From: Marinobacter litoralis
Lineage (GTDB): Bacteria > Pseudomonadota > Gammaproteobacteria > Pseudomonadales > Oleiphilaceae
Assembly: GCF_016427555.1 (NCBI RefSeq)
Contig: NZ_JAELVS010000007.1
Location: forward strand, 59,781 to 123,780
Length of the DNA stretch: 64,000 nucleotides
Direction of reading: 5' to 3'
In this document: positions 10,221-18,670 of the stretch, piece by piece
How the letters are laid out: each line of letters starts with the position of its first letter
Numbering within the stretch: position 1 is the first letter of the stretch
Notes under the pieces: generated by a model
What the model was told of the DNA's origin: nothing
The model's database searches: none
Seen by the model: only the letters and a program-made list of their open reading frames with translations
Position numbers and translations under genes: made by a program

Positions 10221-10868
10221 TTAACCCCGGTGATCCGAGACAAACGGGTTGGTGGCCTTCTCATGGCCAAACGTGGACATCGGACCATGGCCCGAAATGA
10301 ACGTGACATCGTCGCCCAGCGGGAACAGTTTTTCGCGAATCGAACGGATCAGGGTTCCGTGGTCCCCTTTGGGGAAGTCGGTTCGCCCGATGGAGCCGTT
10401 GAACAACACATCGCCTACCAGCGCGAGGTCAGAATTCCGGTGGTAGAATACGACATGACCCGGGGTATGGCCGGGGCAGTGCAGAACTTCTAATGTCTGG
10501 TTGCCAACGGTGGCCGTGTCGCCATCCTCCAGCCAACGGTCAGGCGTGAACACTTCCGGCGTTGCGAACCCGAACATCTGGGCTTGCATGGGCAGCCCTT
10601 GAATCCAGAAATTATCTTCTTTCTGAGGCCCCACAATGGGAATGTCGGCGATCTTGGCTAACTCGGCCGTGCCGCCGGCATGATCAATATGAGCGTGGGT
10701 TAGCAGAATCTTGTCAACGGTGACACCCTCGGCCTCAATGGCCGCCTGAATGCGGTCAAGATCCCCACCGGGATCGACTACGGCAGCTTTCAGAGTGTCT
10801 TCGCACCAGATCAGTGTGCAGTTTTGTTCGAACGGCGTTACCGGCACAATGCGGTACTTCAGGGACAT
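10221..10868 (-). CDS. YcbL-type MBL-fold metallo-hydrolase (glyoxalase II-like)
   Basis: This 215-residue protein closely resembles E. coli YcbL, a small member of the glyoxalase II branch of the metallo-beta-lactamase superfamily. The metal-binding motif THAHIDHAGG is intact, followed by the second His in HCPGHTPGHVVF, the bridging Asp in LVGDVLF, and a final His in ISGHGPMSTFG. Glyoxalase II hydrolyses S-lactoylglutathione, and YcbL-type enzymes have been reported with such activity, but the in vivo substrate is not settled. I chose ATG 10868, preceded by GAGG at a spacing of 6, over a TTG at 10880. Its promoter region is shared with the divergent condensin operon, about 100 bp in all. Confidence 0.92.
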   Translation of the reverse strand: MSLKYRIVPVTPFEQNCTLIWCEDTLKAAVVDPGGDLDRIQAAIEAEGVTVDKILLTHAHIDHAGGTAELAKIADIPIVGPQKEDNFWIQGLPMQAQMFGFATPEVFTPDRWLEDGDTATVGNQTLEVLHCPGHTPGHVVFYHRNSDLALVGDVLFNGSIGRTDFPKGDHGTLIRSIREKLFPLGDDVTFISGHGPMSTFGHEKATNPFVSDHRG

Positions 10869-10976
10869 AATCGGCCTCAACTTGTCATTTTGGCGTTATG
10901 GTAATGGTATTTGGCCGCTGGCTCGAGTTTTCAAGTTGAAGCCGTGGCTGCGTTAACTTCGATAGTAGGTGCAAAC

Positions 10977-11759
10977 TTGAAAACTTACCTAGAGAAGATA
11001 CGGAGAGGTGAGCCGGTTAATTATCCCGCGTTTTTGAAAAAGCTACCTGAACGAGCGCGTCGGGTGCACCGGGACCTCTTCGAGACTCGGAAGGTTTCGG
11101 TGAACCGGTGGTTAGTGACGGTGATCGATGATGCAGCTTTTTCTAAACTAGTTGAGACTGCAGAGGCGCCTGTCAATCGCTTGGAAGCGGCCAAACAGGG
11201 CGACTCTCACCGCCATGTAACGGCAGTGAGCTTTGTGCTTGCGTACCACCAGAGACAACCCGGCCCTCGGCCCGATACAGTCGTCGTTGTCGGCGGCGAG
11301 GTGGATATGGGTTTCGTGTCAGCCACCGATGTATTGGTGATCGAAAATGAGGAAAACTTTTATCGTTACCGGCACATGCTCAAATTTTCCAGCGAGGCAC
11401 TGGGTATTCCGTTAGCGCTCGCCAACTGTGATGTAGTACTGGGTGGAGGCAACCGGATTACTCAGGCTTCCAGCCTGCAATGGCTGGCGGGGTATCGAAA
11501 GGTGTACTGCGCCTTTGATTACGATATGGGCGGTTTGCAGATGTTCGCTACCATGGCTCGCGTACTGGGCGACAAAGCCTGCTTTGTGCAACCGTCAGAG
11601 TGGTCGCCTTGGTTGAGGCGTTTTCGGATGCTCCCGAAAAACACGGAACGGTTTACAAAAGCCGTCTCGCTGGCGGAAGATCTGGGGTTTATTGGTTTGG
11701 CGCGAGCGTTTCGCAGCACGGGTAAATTTATGGAACAGGAGATGATTCTGGATGACTGA
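10977..11759 (+). CDS. JetD/MksG-like Toprim nuclease subunit of a Wadjet/Mks condensin system
   Basis: In Wadjet (JetABCD/MksFEBG) systems the D/G subunit is the nuclease that cleaves circular plasmid DNA processed by the condensin. The Toprim-like acidic residues are visible: a Glu in VIENEENF (bases 11343-11351) and the DxD of FDYDMGG (11517-11525), with a Gly-rich VVLGGGNRIT between them. The protein is about 260 residues, shorter than the roughly 400 I associate with JetD, and a full-length N-terminal arm is not obvious. The start is uncertain: TTG 10977 has AGGTG 5 nt upstream, but GTG 10944 or TTG 10911 are possible in the same frame. Its stop overlaps the SMC gene by 8 nt. Finding this gene first, ahead of the SMC gene, is unusual. 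Confidence 0.8.
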   Translation: MKTYLEKIRRGEPVNYPAFLKKLPERARRVHRDLFETRKVSVNRWLVTVIDDAAFSKLVETAEAPVNRLEAAKQGDSHRHVTAVSFVLAYHQRQPGPRPDTVVVVGGEVDMGFVSATDVLVIENEENFYRYRHMLKFSSEALGIPLALANCDVVLGGGNRITQASSLQWLAGYRKVYCAFDYDMGGLQMFATMARVLGDKACFVQPSEWSPWLRRFRMLPKNTERFTKAVSLAEDLGFIGLARAFRSTGKFMEQEMILDD

Positions 11760-14691
11760 TTCACAGGCGAGCCCCAGCGCGTTCACCTTTGGCGTTCGCC
11801 GCTTGGTGTTGGTGGATTCGGCCGGCTTCTGTTACGTGGAGATTCCCGTGACGCACCACGGCTTGATTTTGGGGCCGGGAAACTTGGGTAAATCCAGTTT
11901 ATTGAATTCCCTGCGTTTGTTCCTGTTGCCTGAAAACAACTTCAAGAACAGCCGGAAGAAATTTGCTTTTCGAAACGCCAGCGCCGGTAGCTTCTACAGC
12001 AACGAAGAAAGCTATCAGCATTATTTCCCGGGTAAGTTCAGTTTCCTGATTATGGAAGCTGAGAACCCCGCCGGTACCCATTGCCAGATTTTGTACCGGG
12101 ATAACAGCAGTCAGCTGAGTTATGGTCGGGCCTTTGTGCCAGTGCCTTATGAGCAGTTACGACCCCTTTTCTGGAATGGCGATGACCCGGACGGCATTGG
12201 TCAGGCAGTTCCGGAATTATCCTTCAGCCGGCTATCTGAATCTCTGAAAAAGCTGTCGAAAGACACTCGTTTTGTGAATGACCCGGCGCGTCTGAAGTCG
12301 ATGCTTTATAGCAGTGAGCTTATGAACGCAGACGCAGTGCGCTACTCCGTTTTGCCTTTGGGTGAATCAGATGAACGCAAAGTGCAATCGCTGCGCACAC
12401 TGATTCTTCTGCTGTTTGAAATGAAGGCGGATGATCGAGCCATGGCCAACGCGGTGGCCAGTATTGTCGAGGCTGATAAGAAGTTTTCAGACGATGCCTT
12501 TGATTTCAATATCGATGAATTCCTGAACCATCACGACCATCTAAAGCAGCAGCAAACCCAGCTTAACCGTATTGAGAAAGAACGCCCGCGTTATGAAAAA
12601 CTGAACGGTGATTATCAGAAGTATCGGACGCTACTGCGAAGCCAGCATGACTTTGCGGCTTTCCGGGAGGGGCTCACGGCTGCATTGGAGCAAGTAGGCG
12701 CACAGCGGCGAACCGCCGTGGAGGCTTATAACGAGCAGAATGAAACCCTGAAGCATGTTGTGCAAACCCTGAAAAAGCTGGAACAGGAAACCAATAGCTT
12801 GAAAGGGGAGGTGCGTGCGGCTGAACGAAACCTGAAACGTGCCGAGCAGGACAAGCAAAATGGCGAGTTGCTAATTGCCCAATACGGCTCCATGACGCTG
12901 CAGGAAATCGATGAGGTCTTAAAAGAAGACAGGGAAAACAAACAGAGCCATCTGAACGCTTTGAAAAGCGCCGCGCAGGCGGAAATACGCTTGGCTAAGA
13001 TTGACACCCAGAAGCGCAATCTGGAAAGCAAACTGACCGCGCTCACGGAACGGGAAAGCAAGCAGCAGTGGCAGTTGCAGAACCAGCTGGATGAGGCGGT
13101 TGCAGCCCCCTTGCGTGCCGTAGACCCGAAGCTGATGCTGGCCAGTCCCGGGCAAACGCTGGACTCCGCGAGTAAATCCATTATCGAGGCCTTTGCCAGT
13201 TTGTTTGCCCCTAACGGCAAGGGGTACGACTGGTTTGATATCGAGTACCCGGGGCAACCAGCGCGGCAGGAAGACTATGCAGAACAGCGCCGTCGCCTGG
13301 AAGGGGAGCTGAACGGCTTGGAGAAAGAGCGTTCGGAGCTGGCCGACACCGCGGATAACGAGCAGGACCGACCCCGGTTGATTGAGCGCACAGAAAAAGA
13401 ACTTCGGGCCATCGATAAAGATCTGGAGACGCTAGCCCGCTACCCGGCCGCAGAAACCACCCTGAGAGATGCGACAGAAGAGCGTAAAGCCGCGGAAGAG
13501 ACGCTGGCCAAGCTGAATGAGCAAGCCCGGCTGGAGCAGGAGAAAATGGACGCGGTGCAGCAAAAAGCTGCAAAAGCCCGGGCCGAGAAAGAACGCATCG
13601 AGGAACGGGAGCGGGAACTGGCGCAACTGAGCCGAAGCGTGGGTACGGCAGAGCACCGGTTCCAGCACCTGAAAGCGGTTCAGGCTGAGCAGCCATTAGC
13701 GGTGGAAAAGGTGTCCGTGGCCGCCTTTGATGACCTGCAAAACCAGCTGGATGAGCTTGAGGCCCTGCGCCGGAACATTCTCGATCACTTGCGCCAATTC
13801 GTGTATCTGGGCGTGTATGAAGACACCGCCGGTGAACTGCAAAAAGACAGCCCTTCGTCGGCGGTTATCCGTGACACCTTTAAAGGGTTGTCAGACCTGT
13901 TTGCTGCGCTGACTGAGCGCTGGCGCGTTCTGAACGAGCAGATCTCGGTTCATAACGAAACCGTGGCCAGCTACGTACAGGCGCTGACCTCCAACCACGA
14001 ATTCATCAGCCGTTTCGAAGCCCAGCTCAACCGGGAACTGGAAGGGGTACAGATTAACGATCTGGTGGAAATTCGGGTGGATATTCACACCGATCCGAAA
14101 TTCCGCAATCTGGTGGAAGAAGCCAACAACATCGACCCTTACGGCAATCAGCTTCAGTCCGAGGCTTTTTATGACAGGCTGCGGGTGTTCGTGGCGGATT
14201 TCTTTGATGAGCAGGGCAGCAAACGCCTGACGATGGATAAGGTGATCACCGGCATTTCTTACCGAACCCGAAAAGAAAATGCCACCAGCCTGGATAAGAA
14301 GGGCCAGTCAACGTCCACGACGGCCCTTATTAACCTGGAGTTGGTGTACCGATTGCTCAAGCGAGTGTTGTACCCGGGCGTGCAACTGTCGTTCCCGATG
14401 GTACTGGATGAGTTGGCCAGCGTGGATGTCAGCCAGATGCCGGGACTGCTTGACCGGCTCAGTCAGCAGGGCTTTAACCTGTTCTCCGCCGCCACGCACA
14501 GTGCCAGTGCCGAAGTGATTTATCTCATTGGCCGCCATTTGGAAGTGGGGCAGATGCGTACGTCGCGCCCTTATAGCCCGCAACGAACATTGGTGTTCTG
14601 GGGCGGCGCTGAAGGTTTCACCGGTGGTGAACCCGTCAGTCACTGGGCGGATCATACCCAGAACAGTCTGTTGGAGCTGGCGGATGAGTAA
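11752..14691 (+). CDS. SMC-like condensin ATPase (JetC/MksB-like)
   Basis: This 979-residue protein is the motor of the Mks/Wadjet-type condensin. The head is split between the two ends. The Walker A loop GPGNLGKSS is at residues 41-49. The signature region GQSTSTTALINLE starts at residue 851. Walker B is MVLDEL with Asp886 and Glu887, followed by a D-loop-like ASVD. The middle (about 250-750) is strongly heptad-like and rich in Glu, Lys, Arg, Gln and Leu, as expected of antiparallel coiled coils. The size fits MksB (about 950) and is far below MukB (about 1480). An ATGACTGA overlap couples it to the nuclease gene and an ATGAGTAA overlap to the kleisin gene. Confidence 0.9.
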   Translation: MTDSQASPSAFTFGVRRLVLVDSAGFCYVEIPVTHHGLILGPGNLGKSSLLNSLRLFLLPENNFKNSRKKFAFRNASAGSFYSNEESYQHYFPGKFSFLIMEAENPAGTHCQILYRDNSSQLSYGRAFVPVPYEQLRPLFWNGDDPDGIGQAVPELSFSRLSESLKKLSKDTRFVNDPARLKSMLYSSELMNADAVRYSVLPLGESDERKVQSLRTLILLLFEMKADDRAMANAVASIVEADKKFSDDAFDFNIDEFLNHHDHLKQQQTQLNRIEKERPRYEKLNGDYQKYRTLLRSQHDFAAFREGLTAALEQVGAQRRTAVEAYNEQNETLKHVVQTLKKLEQETNSLKGEVRAAERNLKRAEQDKQNGELLIAQYGSMTLQEIDEVLKEDRENKQSHLNALKSAAQAEIRLAKIDTQKRNLESKLTALTERESKQQWQLQNQLDEAVAAPLRAVDPKLMLASPGQTLDSASKSIIEAFASLFAPNGKGYDWFDIEYPGQPARQEDYAEQRRRLEGELNGLEKERSELADTADNEQDRPRLIERTEKELRAIDKDLETLARYPAAETTLRDATEERKAAEETLAKLNEQARLEQEKMDAVQQKAAKARAEKERIEERERELAQLSRSVGTAEHRFQHLKAVQAEQPLAVEKVSVAAFDDLQNQLDELEALRRNILDHLRQFVYLGVYEDTAGELQKDSPSSAVIRDTFKGLSDLFAALTERWRVLNEQISVHNETVASYVQALTSNHEFISRFEAQLNRELEGVQINDLVEIRVDIHTDPKFRNLVEEANNIDPYGNQLQSEAFYDRLRVFVADFFDEQGSKRLTMDKVITGISYRTRKENATSLDKKGQSTSTTALINLELVYRLLKRVLYPGVQLSFPMVLDELASVDVSQMPGLLDRLSQQGFNLFSAATHSASAEVIYLIGRHLEVGQMRTSRPYSPQRTLVFWGGAEGFTGGEPVSHWADHTQNSLLELADE

Positions 14692-16120
14692 GCGTTTCAG
14701 CACGCTGGATACCACCCGGTTGTTGTTTGATCACCCGAAGATTCTGTTTCGGTTGATTGAACGTATGGACCGGCACGAAGCCCGTTATGTTCGTGAAAGT
14801 GACCTGGTTGCCGAGGTGATGGAATACACCCGCAGCCTGTCCGGTGCCGATCGTGATCGGGTGCGGCTGGCGATGAACACCGACAACCTGTTTCGATCGG
14901 GCTTGGTGATCGACATCATCAAAGCCGAAGGCGAACGTCGGTTGGTGTTTCAGGATGCGCTAATTAACCTGATGCGCGCCTGCAACGCCTCTCTGTATCA
15001 GGAGTTGACCGACGCACGCCTGCGAGGCCATTTGGTGACTTTACGGGACGTTCGCAACCGGCTGGAAATCAGCAGCTTTAGTGAAGCCGACCCGGATTTT
15101 ACCGAACTGCGGGATGACCTGAACGAGCGAGTCAGTCAGCTGATCGGCCTGTTACGCCAGAATGTTCTGCGCATGCAAACCATCAGCGCGCAATTTGCGG
15201 AGCTGTCCGGTGATGCCAGCCGGGCACCGGAGAAGTTTCTTGAGTTCCGGCAGAACCTGTTGGAACAGATCGTGACGTTGTATGAACGTCACATCAAACC
15301 TACCTTGGTGTTTTTGAATCCCGATACGCGGCTTCCCGATGGCAGCAATCTGTTCGAAACTCTGGAAGCCATGGTTCGCTTGCTGGAAACCCACGGCGAC
15401 CACAATCTGGCCGACCAGCTGTTTCGTTCATCCCTCAGCCTGAATGCACTCTACAAGCCGATTCAAGCGGTGGCCCACGAGGTGGAGCACTTCCTGCGCA
15501 AAACCCGCCGGGGCATGGTGCAATACAACGCCATGGAGCATTTCTATGGCAAGCTGCGGGAACTCAAGGGAGAAACCGAAACCTTGAGCCTGCGGCGCAA
15601 ATGGCTCGAAGGCAGCGATTTCGCCCGAAGCACCGGTTTTCTGGTGGGGTTAAGAGCGCAACAGCGCCCGAAGCATTACGCCTTTGGTAGTTCGCCCAGC
15701 TATTACCAGTTGTTGTTCAGTGAGCTGGATTTACGCTTGGCGGATTTGCGACGCAAGGCAGAAGTCCCTGAGTTGCAGCAAGTGGAGGGCAGTGGCCGTG
15801 CGGCCCGAGTGGATGTTCACCGTATCAATCAGCTCTATCAATGGCTGGAAACGCTGGAGCTTCGGCCAACCAATGATTTGGTGCGAGAGCTTCATGGTCG
15901 GCTGGAAGGGTTTATTCCGGGGTATCGGTTCCCGGATTTATTGGCCGCTCTGAATCGCATGGTGAATACCCCGCCTGATGGTTTTCAGGTGGTCACCACC
16001 AACCGGTTCCGTGCACTGGAAACATCGCAAGAAGCAGTGGATAAGACAGAACCGGCCTCTGAACAGTTTGTTTATCGTAAGCGTCGATTGGAATTACAAG
16101 CAGAGAAACATCATGACTGA
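14684..16120 (+). CDS. Kleisin-like subunit (JetA/MksF-like)
   Basis: This is the predicted kleisin that bridges the two SMC heads. I chose the ATG at 14684 because it overlaps the SMC stop by 8 nt and gives 478 residues, which fits the MksF size; the frame is open further upstream but only over the SMC gene. The N-terminal part (about 1-130) looks like a winged-helix segment with HPKILFRLIERM and VMEYTRSLSG. A long helical middle follows (about 140-330). The C-terminal part includes KHYAFGSSPSYYQLLFSEL and a second helical or winged-helix region. I assign it by position between the SMC and E-type genes, by size and by helical pattern, since kleisins have no catalytic motif. Confidence 0.8.
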   Translation: MSKRFSTLDTTRLLFDHPKILFRLIERMDRHEARYVRESDLVAEVMEYTRSLSGADRDRVRLAMNTDNLFRSGLVIDIIKAEGERRLVFQDALINLMRACNASLYQELTDARLRGHLVTLRDVRNRLEISSFSEADPDFTELRDDLNERVSQLIGLLRQNVLRMQTISAQFAELSGDASRAPEKFLEFRQNLLEQIVTLYERHIKPTLVFLNPDTRLPDGSNLFETLEAMVRLLETHGDHNLADQLFRSSLSLNALYKPIQAVAHEVEHFLRKTRRGMVQYNAMEHFYGKLRELKGETETLSLRRKWLEGSDFARSTGFLVGLRAQQRPKHYAFGSSPSYYQLLFSELDLRLADLRRKAEVPELQQVEGSGRAARVDVHRINQLYQWLETLELRPTNDLVRELHGRLEGFIPGYRFPDLLAALNRMVNTPPDGFQVVTTNRFRALETSQEAVDKTEPASEQFVYRKRRLELQAEKHHD

Positions 16121-16718
16121 CCTGAACAGCCTGCAAACGGACCAGCACCCTAGTAGCTTCGATGAAGTCCTGCCGGCCCACAGTGCCGCTCTATACCGGG
16201 AATTTCAGGCTGGACGTGTCATTGTTCGGGAGCTTTGGGACAACAATCGCTCCGAACTGGTGGCGAACCCTTTGTATAACCTGCTTTACAACCACCTGTC
16301 TCATTTCCGGACGTTTTACGAACACCTCGGATGCGAGCTGGTGTTTAACGATGACGGCGCCTTTTTCTTCCTGAAAGAAAGCAGTGACGATGAAGCCGAA
16401 GAACACGATGAAAACGCCTTTCGGGTACAAGTGGTTCTTCTGTTGATTGGTCGATATTTCGCCCGCAGTGGCCGTGATCTTGAGTATCTGGCGCGCCCTG
16501 ATGCGGGGCTAGGGGAGCAGGATTTGATCGCGATGGGCGCCGATGACGAATATCTGGAAATCCTGCGTGCGGCCCGCTTTGAAAAAGGGTTGTCGGAAGC
16601 GCTGGACTACTTGGTTAAGCGCAACCTGATGTTCAGCGGTGGTGCAAACCGGTATTTTTTAAGTTCTGCCGGAATGCATTTTCTCGAAGAGTTGGTCCGG
16701 GAATATGAGCAAGCATAG
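16113..16718 (+). CDS. Kleisin-binding winged-helix subunit (JetB/MksE-like)
   Basis: This 201-residue protein is the predicted KITE/MukE-like partner of the kleisin. The ATG at 16113 overlaps the kleisin stop by 8 nt (ATGACTGA), which fixes the start against a longer upstream frame. Residues around LVANPLYNLLYNHLSHFRTFYEHLG and ALDYLVKRNLMFSGGANRYFLSS resemble the paired winged-helix pattern of MksE/JetB. A block of Asp/Glu (about residues 88-100) sits in the middle. Its stop overlaps the following membrane-protein gene by 14 nt. The call rests on position and size more than on a diagnostic motif. Confidence 0.78.
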   Translation: MTDLNSLQTDQHPSSFDEVLPAHSAALYREFQAGRVIVRELWDNNRSELVANPLYNLLYNHLSHFRTFYEHLGCELVFNDDGAFFFLKESSDDEAEEHDENAFRVQVVLLLIGRYFARSGRDLEYLARPDAGLGEQDLIAMGADDEYLEILRAARFEKGLSEALDYLVKRNLMFSGGANRYFLSSAGMHFLEELVREYEQA

Positions 16719-17700
16719 GCTTGTTGGGCCTGCAGTGCTGGCTTTGCTGGTAGCAGGCTTGATTGCCGCCTTCGCCAAACCCATGATGGTAGAGGAGCGG
16801 TTAATTTCTATTGCTGCCCATGACCATTTCGGACACCATCCCCAATTACTTGAGCAGCCGCTGCCGATACAGGCACTGTTGCTGGATTACCAAACAGATT
16901 CCTTGCTATGGCTAAAAACACTCTCTGCCTTGCATGTGTATCCTGATCAGACGTCCATGGTGCTTGAGCTTTTTGGTGAAGAGCCTGAATTCAGGCTGGC
17001 ATTGAGAGCGCAGGGTGAAAAGCTCATTCCGCCGGTTATTCACTTCTACCGAAACCCGGTGACCAGCATTGAAGTATTAAATCGCATTACCGGCGGCGAC
17101 GCTGCGTTGAGTCCTGAACAACGGGCGTGGTACGCCGTGAAATTTGCCAATAAAGAAGGCGATGATTTCACCGGCCAGTTTCGAGTGGCACCGGACGGTA
17201 GTATTGAATGGATCTGGACCGAGCGAATCACCGAAGGGGTTACCCGGTTCTTCACCAGCGGCATTCGTACGCTGGAAACCCGATACCGAACGGATCAAGA
17301 ACTCCGTGCCAGCGATTTTGGCTGGGCGGCGGTAGATGCCGTGATCATTGGCAGCGCGGTGAAGTTCCTCAAAGCGGGCAGAGTGGCTGCGAATACTGCT
17401 CGGACCGCATCTGTATCGACACGAACGGCCAGCTATTCCACTCGACTGGCGCGTGCCGGTCAAATGGCATCGGCGATAGTGAGCAACGCCAAATGGCCCG
17501 CTTTCATGGCGTTGGCTTATGTGGTTGTGACGCACCCTTCTATTCTCAATGATGTGTTCGCGGGTGCGGCGTCGGTATTGGGGGGTCCTGCGTGGATGAT
17601 TCAGCTGCCGGGCTGGTTTCTCGTTCTTCTTCCCTTACTTGTGGGGATAAGTTGGCTGGCCAGAACGGTGCATGGGCTTATTCCGGTTCGACGATCCTAG
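16705..17700 (+). CDS. Unrecognised membrane protein, fifth gene of the condensin operon
   Basis: I do not recognise this 331-residue protein. An N-terminal hydrophobic helix (about 7-24) could be a signal anchor. Residues 25-200 look soluble and include WYAVKFANKEGDDFTGQF and a Trp-rich IEWIWTERIT strand, so this part may be extracytoplasmic. A basic Ser/Thr/Ala/Arg-rich segment (about 218-252) follows. Two or three hydrophobic helices (about 264-277 and 286-320) finish the chain. Its ATG lies 14 nt inside the JetB/MksE-like gene, so it is translationally coupled to a four-gene nuclease-condensin unit. The four-gene Wadjet systems I know have no membrane subunit. It could tether the complex to the membrane, act as an effector, or be unrelated. 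Confidence 0.7.
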   Translation: MSKHRLVGPAVLALLVAGLIAAFAKPMMVEERLISIAAHDHFGHHPQLLEQPLPIQALLLDYQTDSLLWLKTLSALHVYPDQTSMVLELFGEEPEFRLALRAQGEKLIPPVIHFYRNPVTSIEVLNRITGGDAALSPEQRAWYAVKFANKEGDDFTGQFRVAPDGSIEWIWTERITEGVTRFFTSGIRTLETRYRTDQELRASDFGWAAVDAVIIGSAVKFLKAGRVAANTARTASVSTRTASYSTRLARAGQMASAIVSNAKWPAFMALAYVVVTHPSILNDVFAGAASVLGGPAWMIQLPGWFLVLLPLLVGISWLARTVHGLIPVRRS

Positions 17701-17776
17701 GATAATGGCGCTATCTCATTATTGATAGAAACAAGAGAAATCAGACGATTTTGTCTGCTCAAGAGGAGTGTTCTTT

Positions 17777-18079
17777 ATGAAAACATTATTGCAGGTTGAT
17801 TTCCCGTTCGACGGGCCTTTCGGGCAGGAAATGACAGATGCGATGAAAGAACTGGCCGAATCCATTGCCGAAGAGCCCGGGCTTATCTGGAAAGTCTGGA
17901 CCGAGAATCCGGCCACGAAGGAGGCCGGGGGGATTTATCTGTTTGAAGATTCAGACAGCGCCGATAAGTACCTGGACATGCACACCGCGAGGCTCAAGAG
18001 TTTCGGTGTTCCTGTGGTGAATGCCAAAGTGTTTCAAGTGAATGAAGCGCTCACGAAGATTGATCACGGGCCGGTGTAA
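17777..18079 (+). CDS. YdhR-type putative monooxygenase
   Basis: This 100-residue protein matches E. coli YdhR, a small dimeric alpha/beta-barrel protein grouped with antibiotic-biosynthesis-type monooxygenases. The pattern is clear: VDFPFDGPFGQEM at the start, EPGLIWKVWTEN, then AGGIYLFED and MHTARLKSFGV. I chose ATG 17777 with GAGG 10 nt upstream over a GTG three codons earlier. No enzymatic reaction has been firmly assigned to the family. It is monocistronic, 76 nt after the condensin operon, and converges with the ureidoglycolate lyase gene. The gap is too long to assume membership in the condensin operon. Confidence 0.9.
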   Translation: MKTLLQVDFPFDGPFGQEMTDAMKELAESIAEEPGLIWKVWTENPATKEAGGIYLFEDSDSADKYLDMHTARLKSFGVPVVNAKVFQVNEALTKIDHGPV

Positions 18080-18088
18080 CGTTAGCGT

Positions 18089-18589
18089 CTAGCCGAGCGT
18101 TACCTGTAAGTTAATGGGGTACTCTTCGCAGTTGTGGCCTTCACCACCGCGATCGACAACCAGAAAACGGCCCTCGGAGTACAGTACCGATTGAATAGCA
18201 TGCCAAGTGCCCGCCCGGTAGTTAATGCCTTGGTTTCCATCGGTCACGAATGCGCGCACTTGAGCTGGGTCGATAACGTCACCTGCCGGGGCGACGACAA
18301 TCACAAAGCGTTCACCCTGCAGAGGCATAAATGCCTGGCTACCTAGCGGGTGACGTTCAAGGAAGCTGAGCTCCAAAGGTATTCGAACTGGCTGAGTAAT
18401 GAAAATGCTGATCAGAGCGCGAGCCTCTGCGCCGAGAGTTTCGACCTTGGCTAAATCATGATGACGCTGGGTTAGCCCTCCGTTAATCATGAAGTACTCG
18501 CTGCCACGGTGATCAATCACGTCACCGAAATCAGCAAATGCCTCTGCCGTTAAAGGCTCGGCAATCAGTTGCAGGGCAGATTCACTCAT
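18089..18589 (-). CDS. allA: Ureidoglycolate lyase
   Basis: This 166-residue cupin-like enzyme releases urea from ureidoglycolate to give glyoxylate in allantoin or purine catabolism. Family features are FADFGDVIDHRG near the N-terminus, FLERHPLGSQAFMPL, FVIVVAPAGD, and the C-terminal GINYRAGTWHAIQSVL. I chose ATG 18589, which has GGAG at a spacing of 7; an ATG two codons upstream is too close to that site. It is the last gene of the minus-strand cluster with the regulator and the TRAP/dehydrogenase operon. No other allantoin-pathway gene is in view, so its true substrate here may be a related ureido- or hydroxy-acid. Confidence 0.88.
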   Translation of the reverse strand: MSESALQLIAEPLTAEAFADFGDVIDHRGSEYFMINGGLTQRHHDLAKVETLGAEARALISIFITQPVRIPLELSFLERHPLGSQAFMPLQGERFVIVVAPAGDVIDPAQVRAFVTDGNQGINYRAGTWHAIQSVLYSEGRFLVVDRGGEGHNCEEYPINLQVTLG

Positions 18590-18670
18590 CTCCATTCTCC
18601 GCTATATTGTTACTCGGCGGTGGTTTGGCCGAAATGTTTGAACGTTTTCTAGATTAAGTCAGGTGCGCTA

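Noticed and set aside
11752..16718. The condensin genes as MukB/MukF/MukE
   Set aside because: The SMC protein (979 residues) is far shorter than MukB, and a Toprim nuclease precedes it, which fits Mks/Wadjet better.
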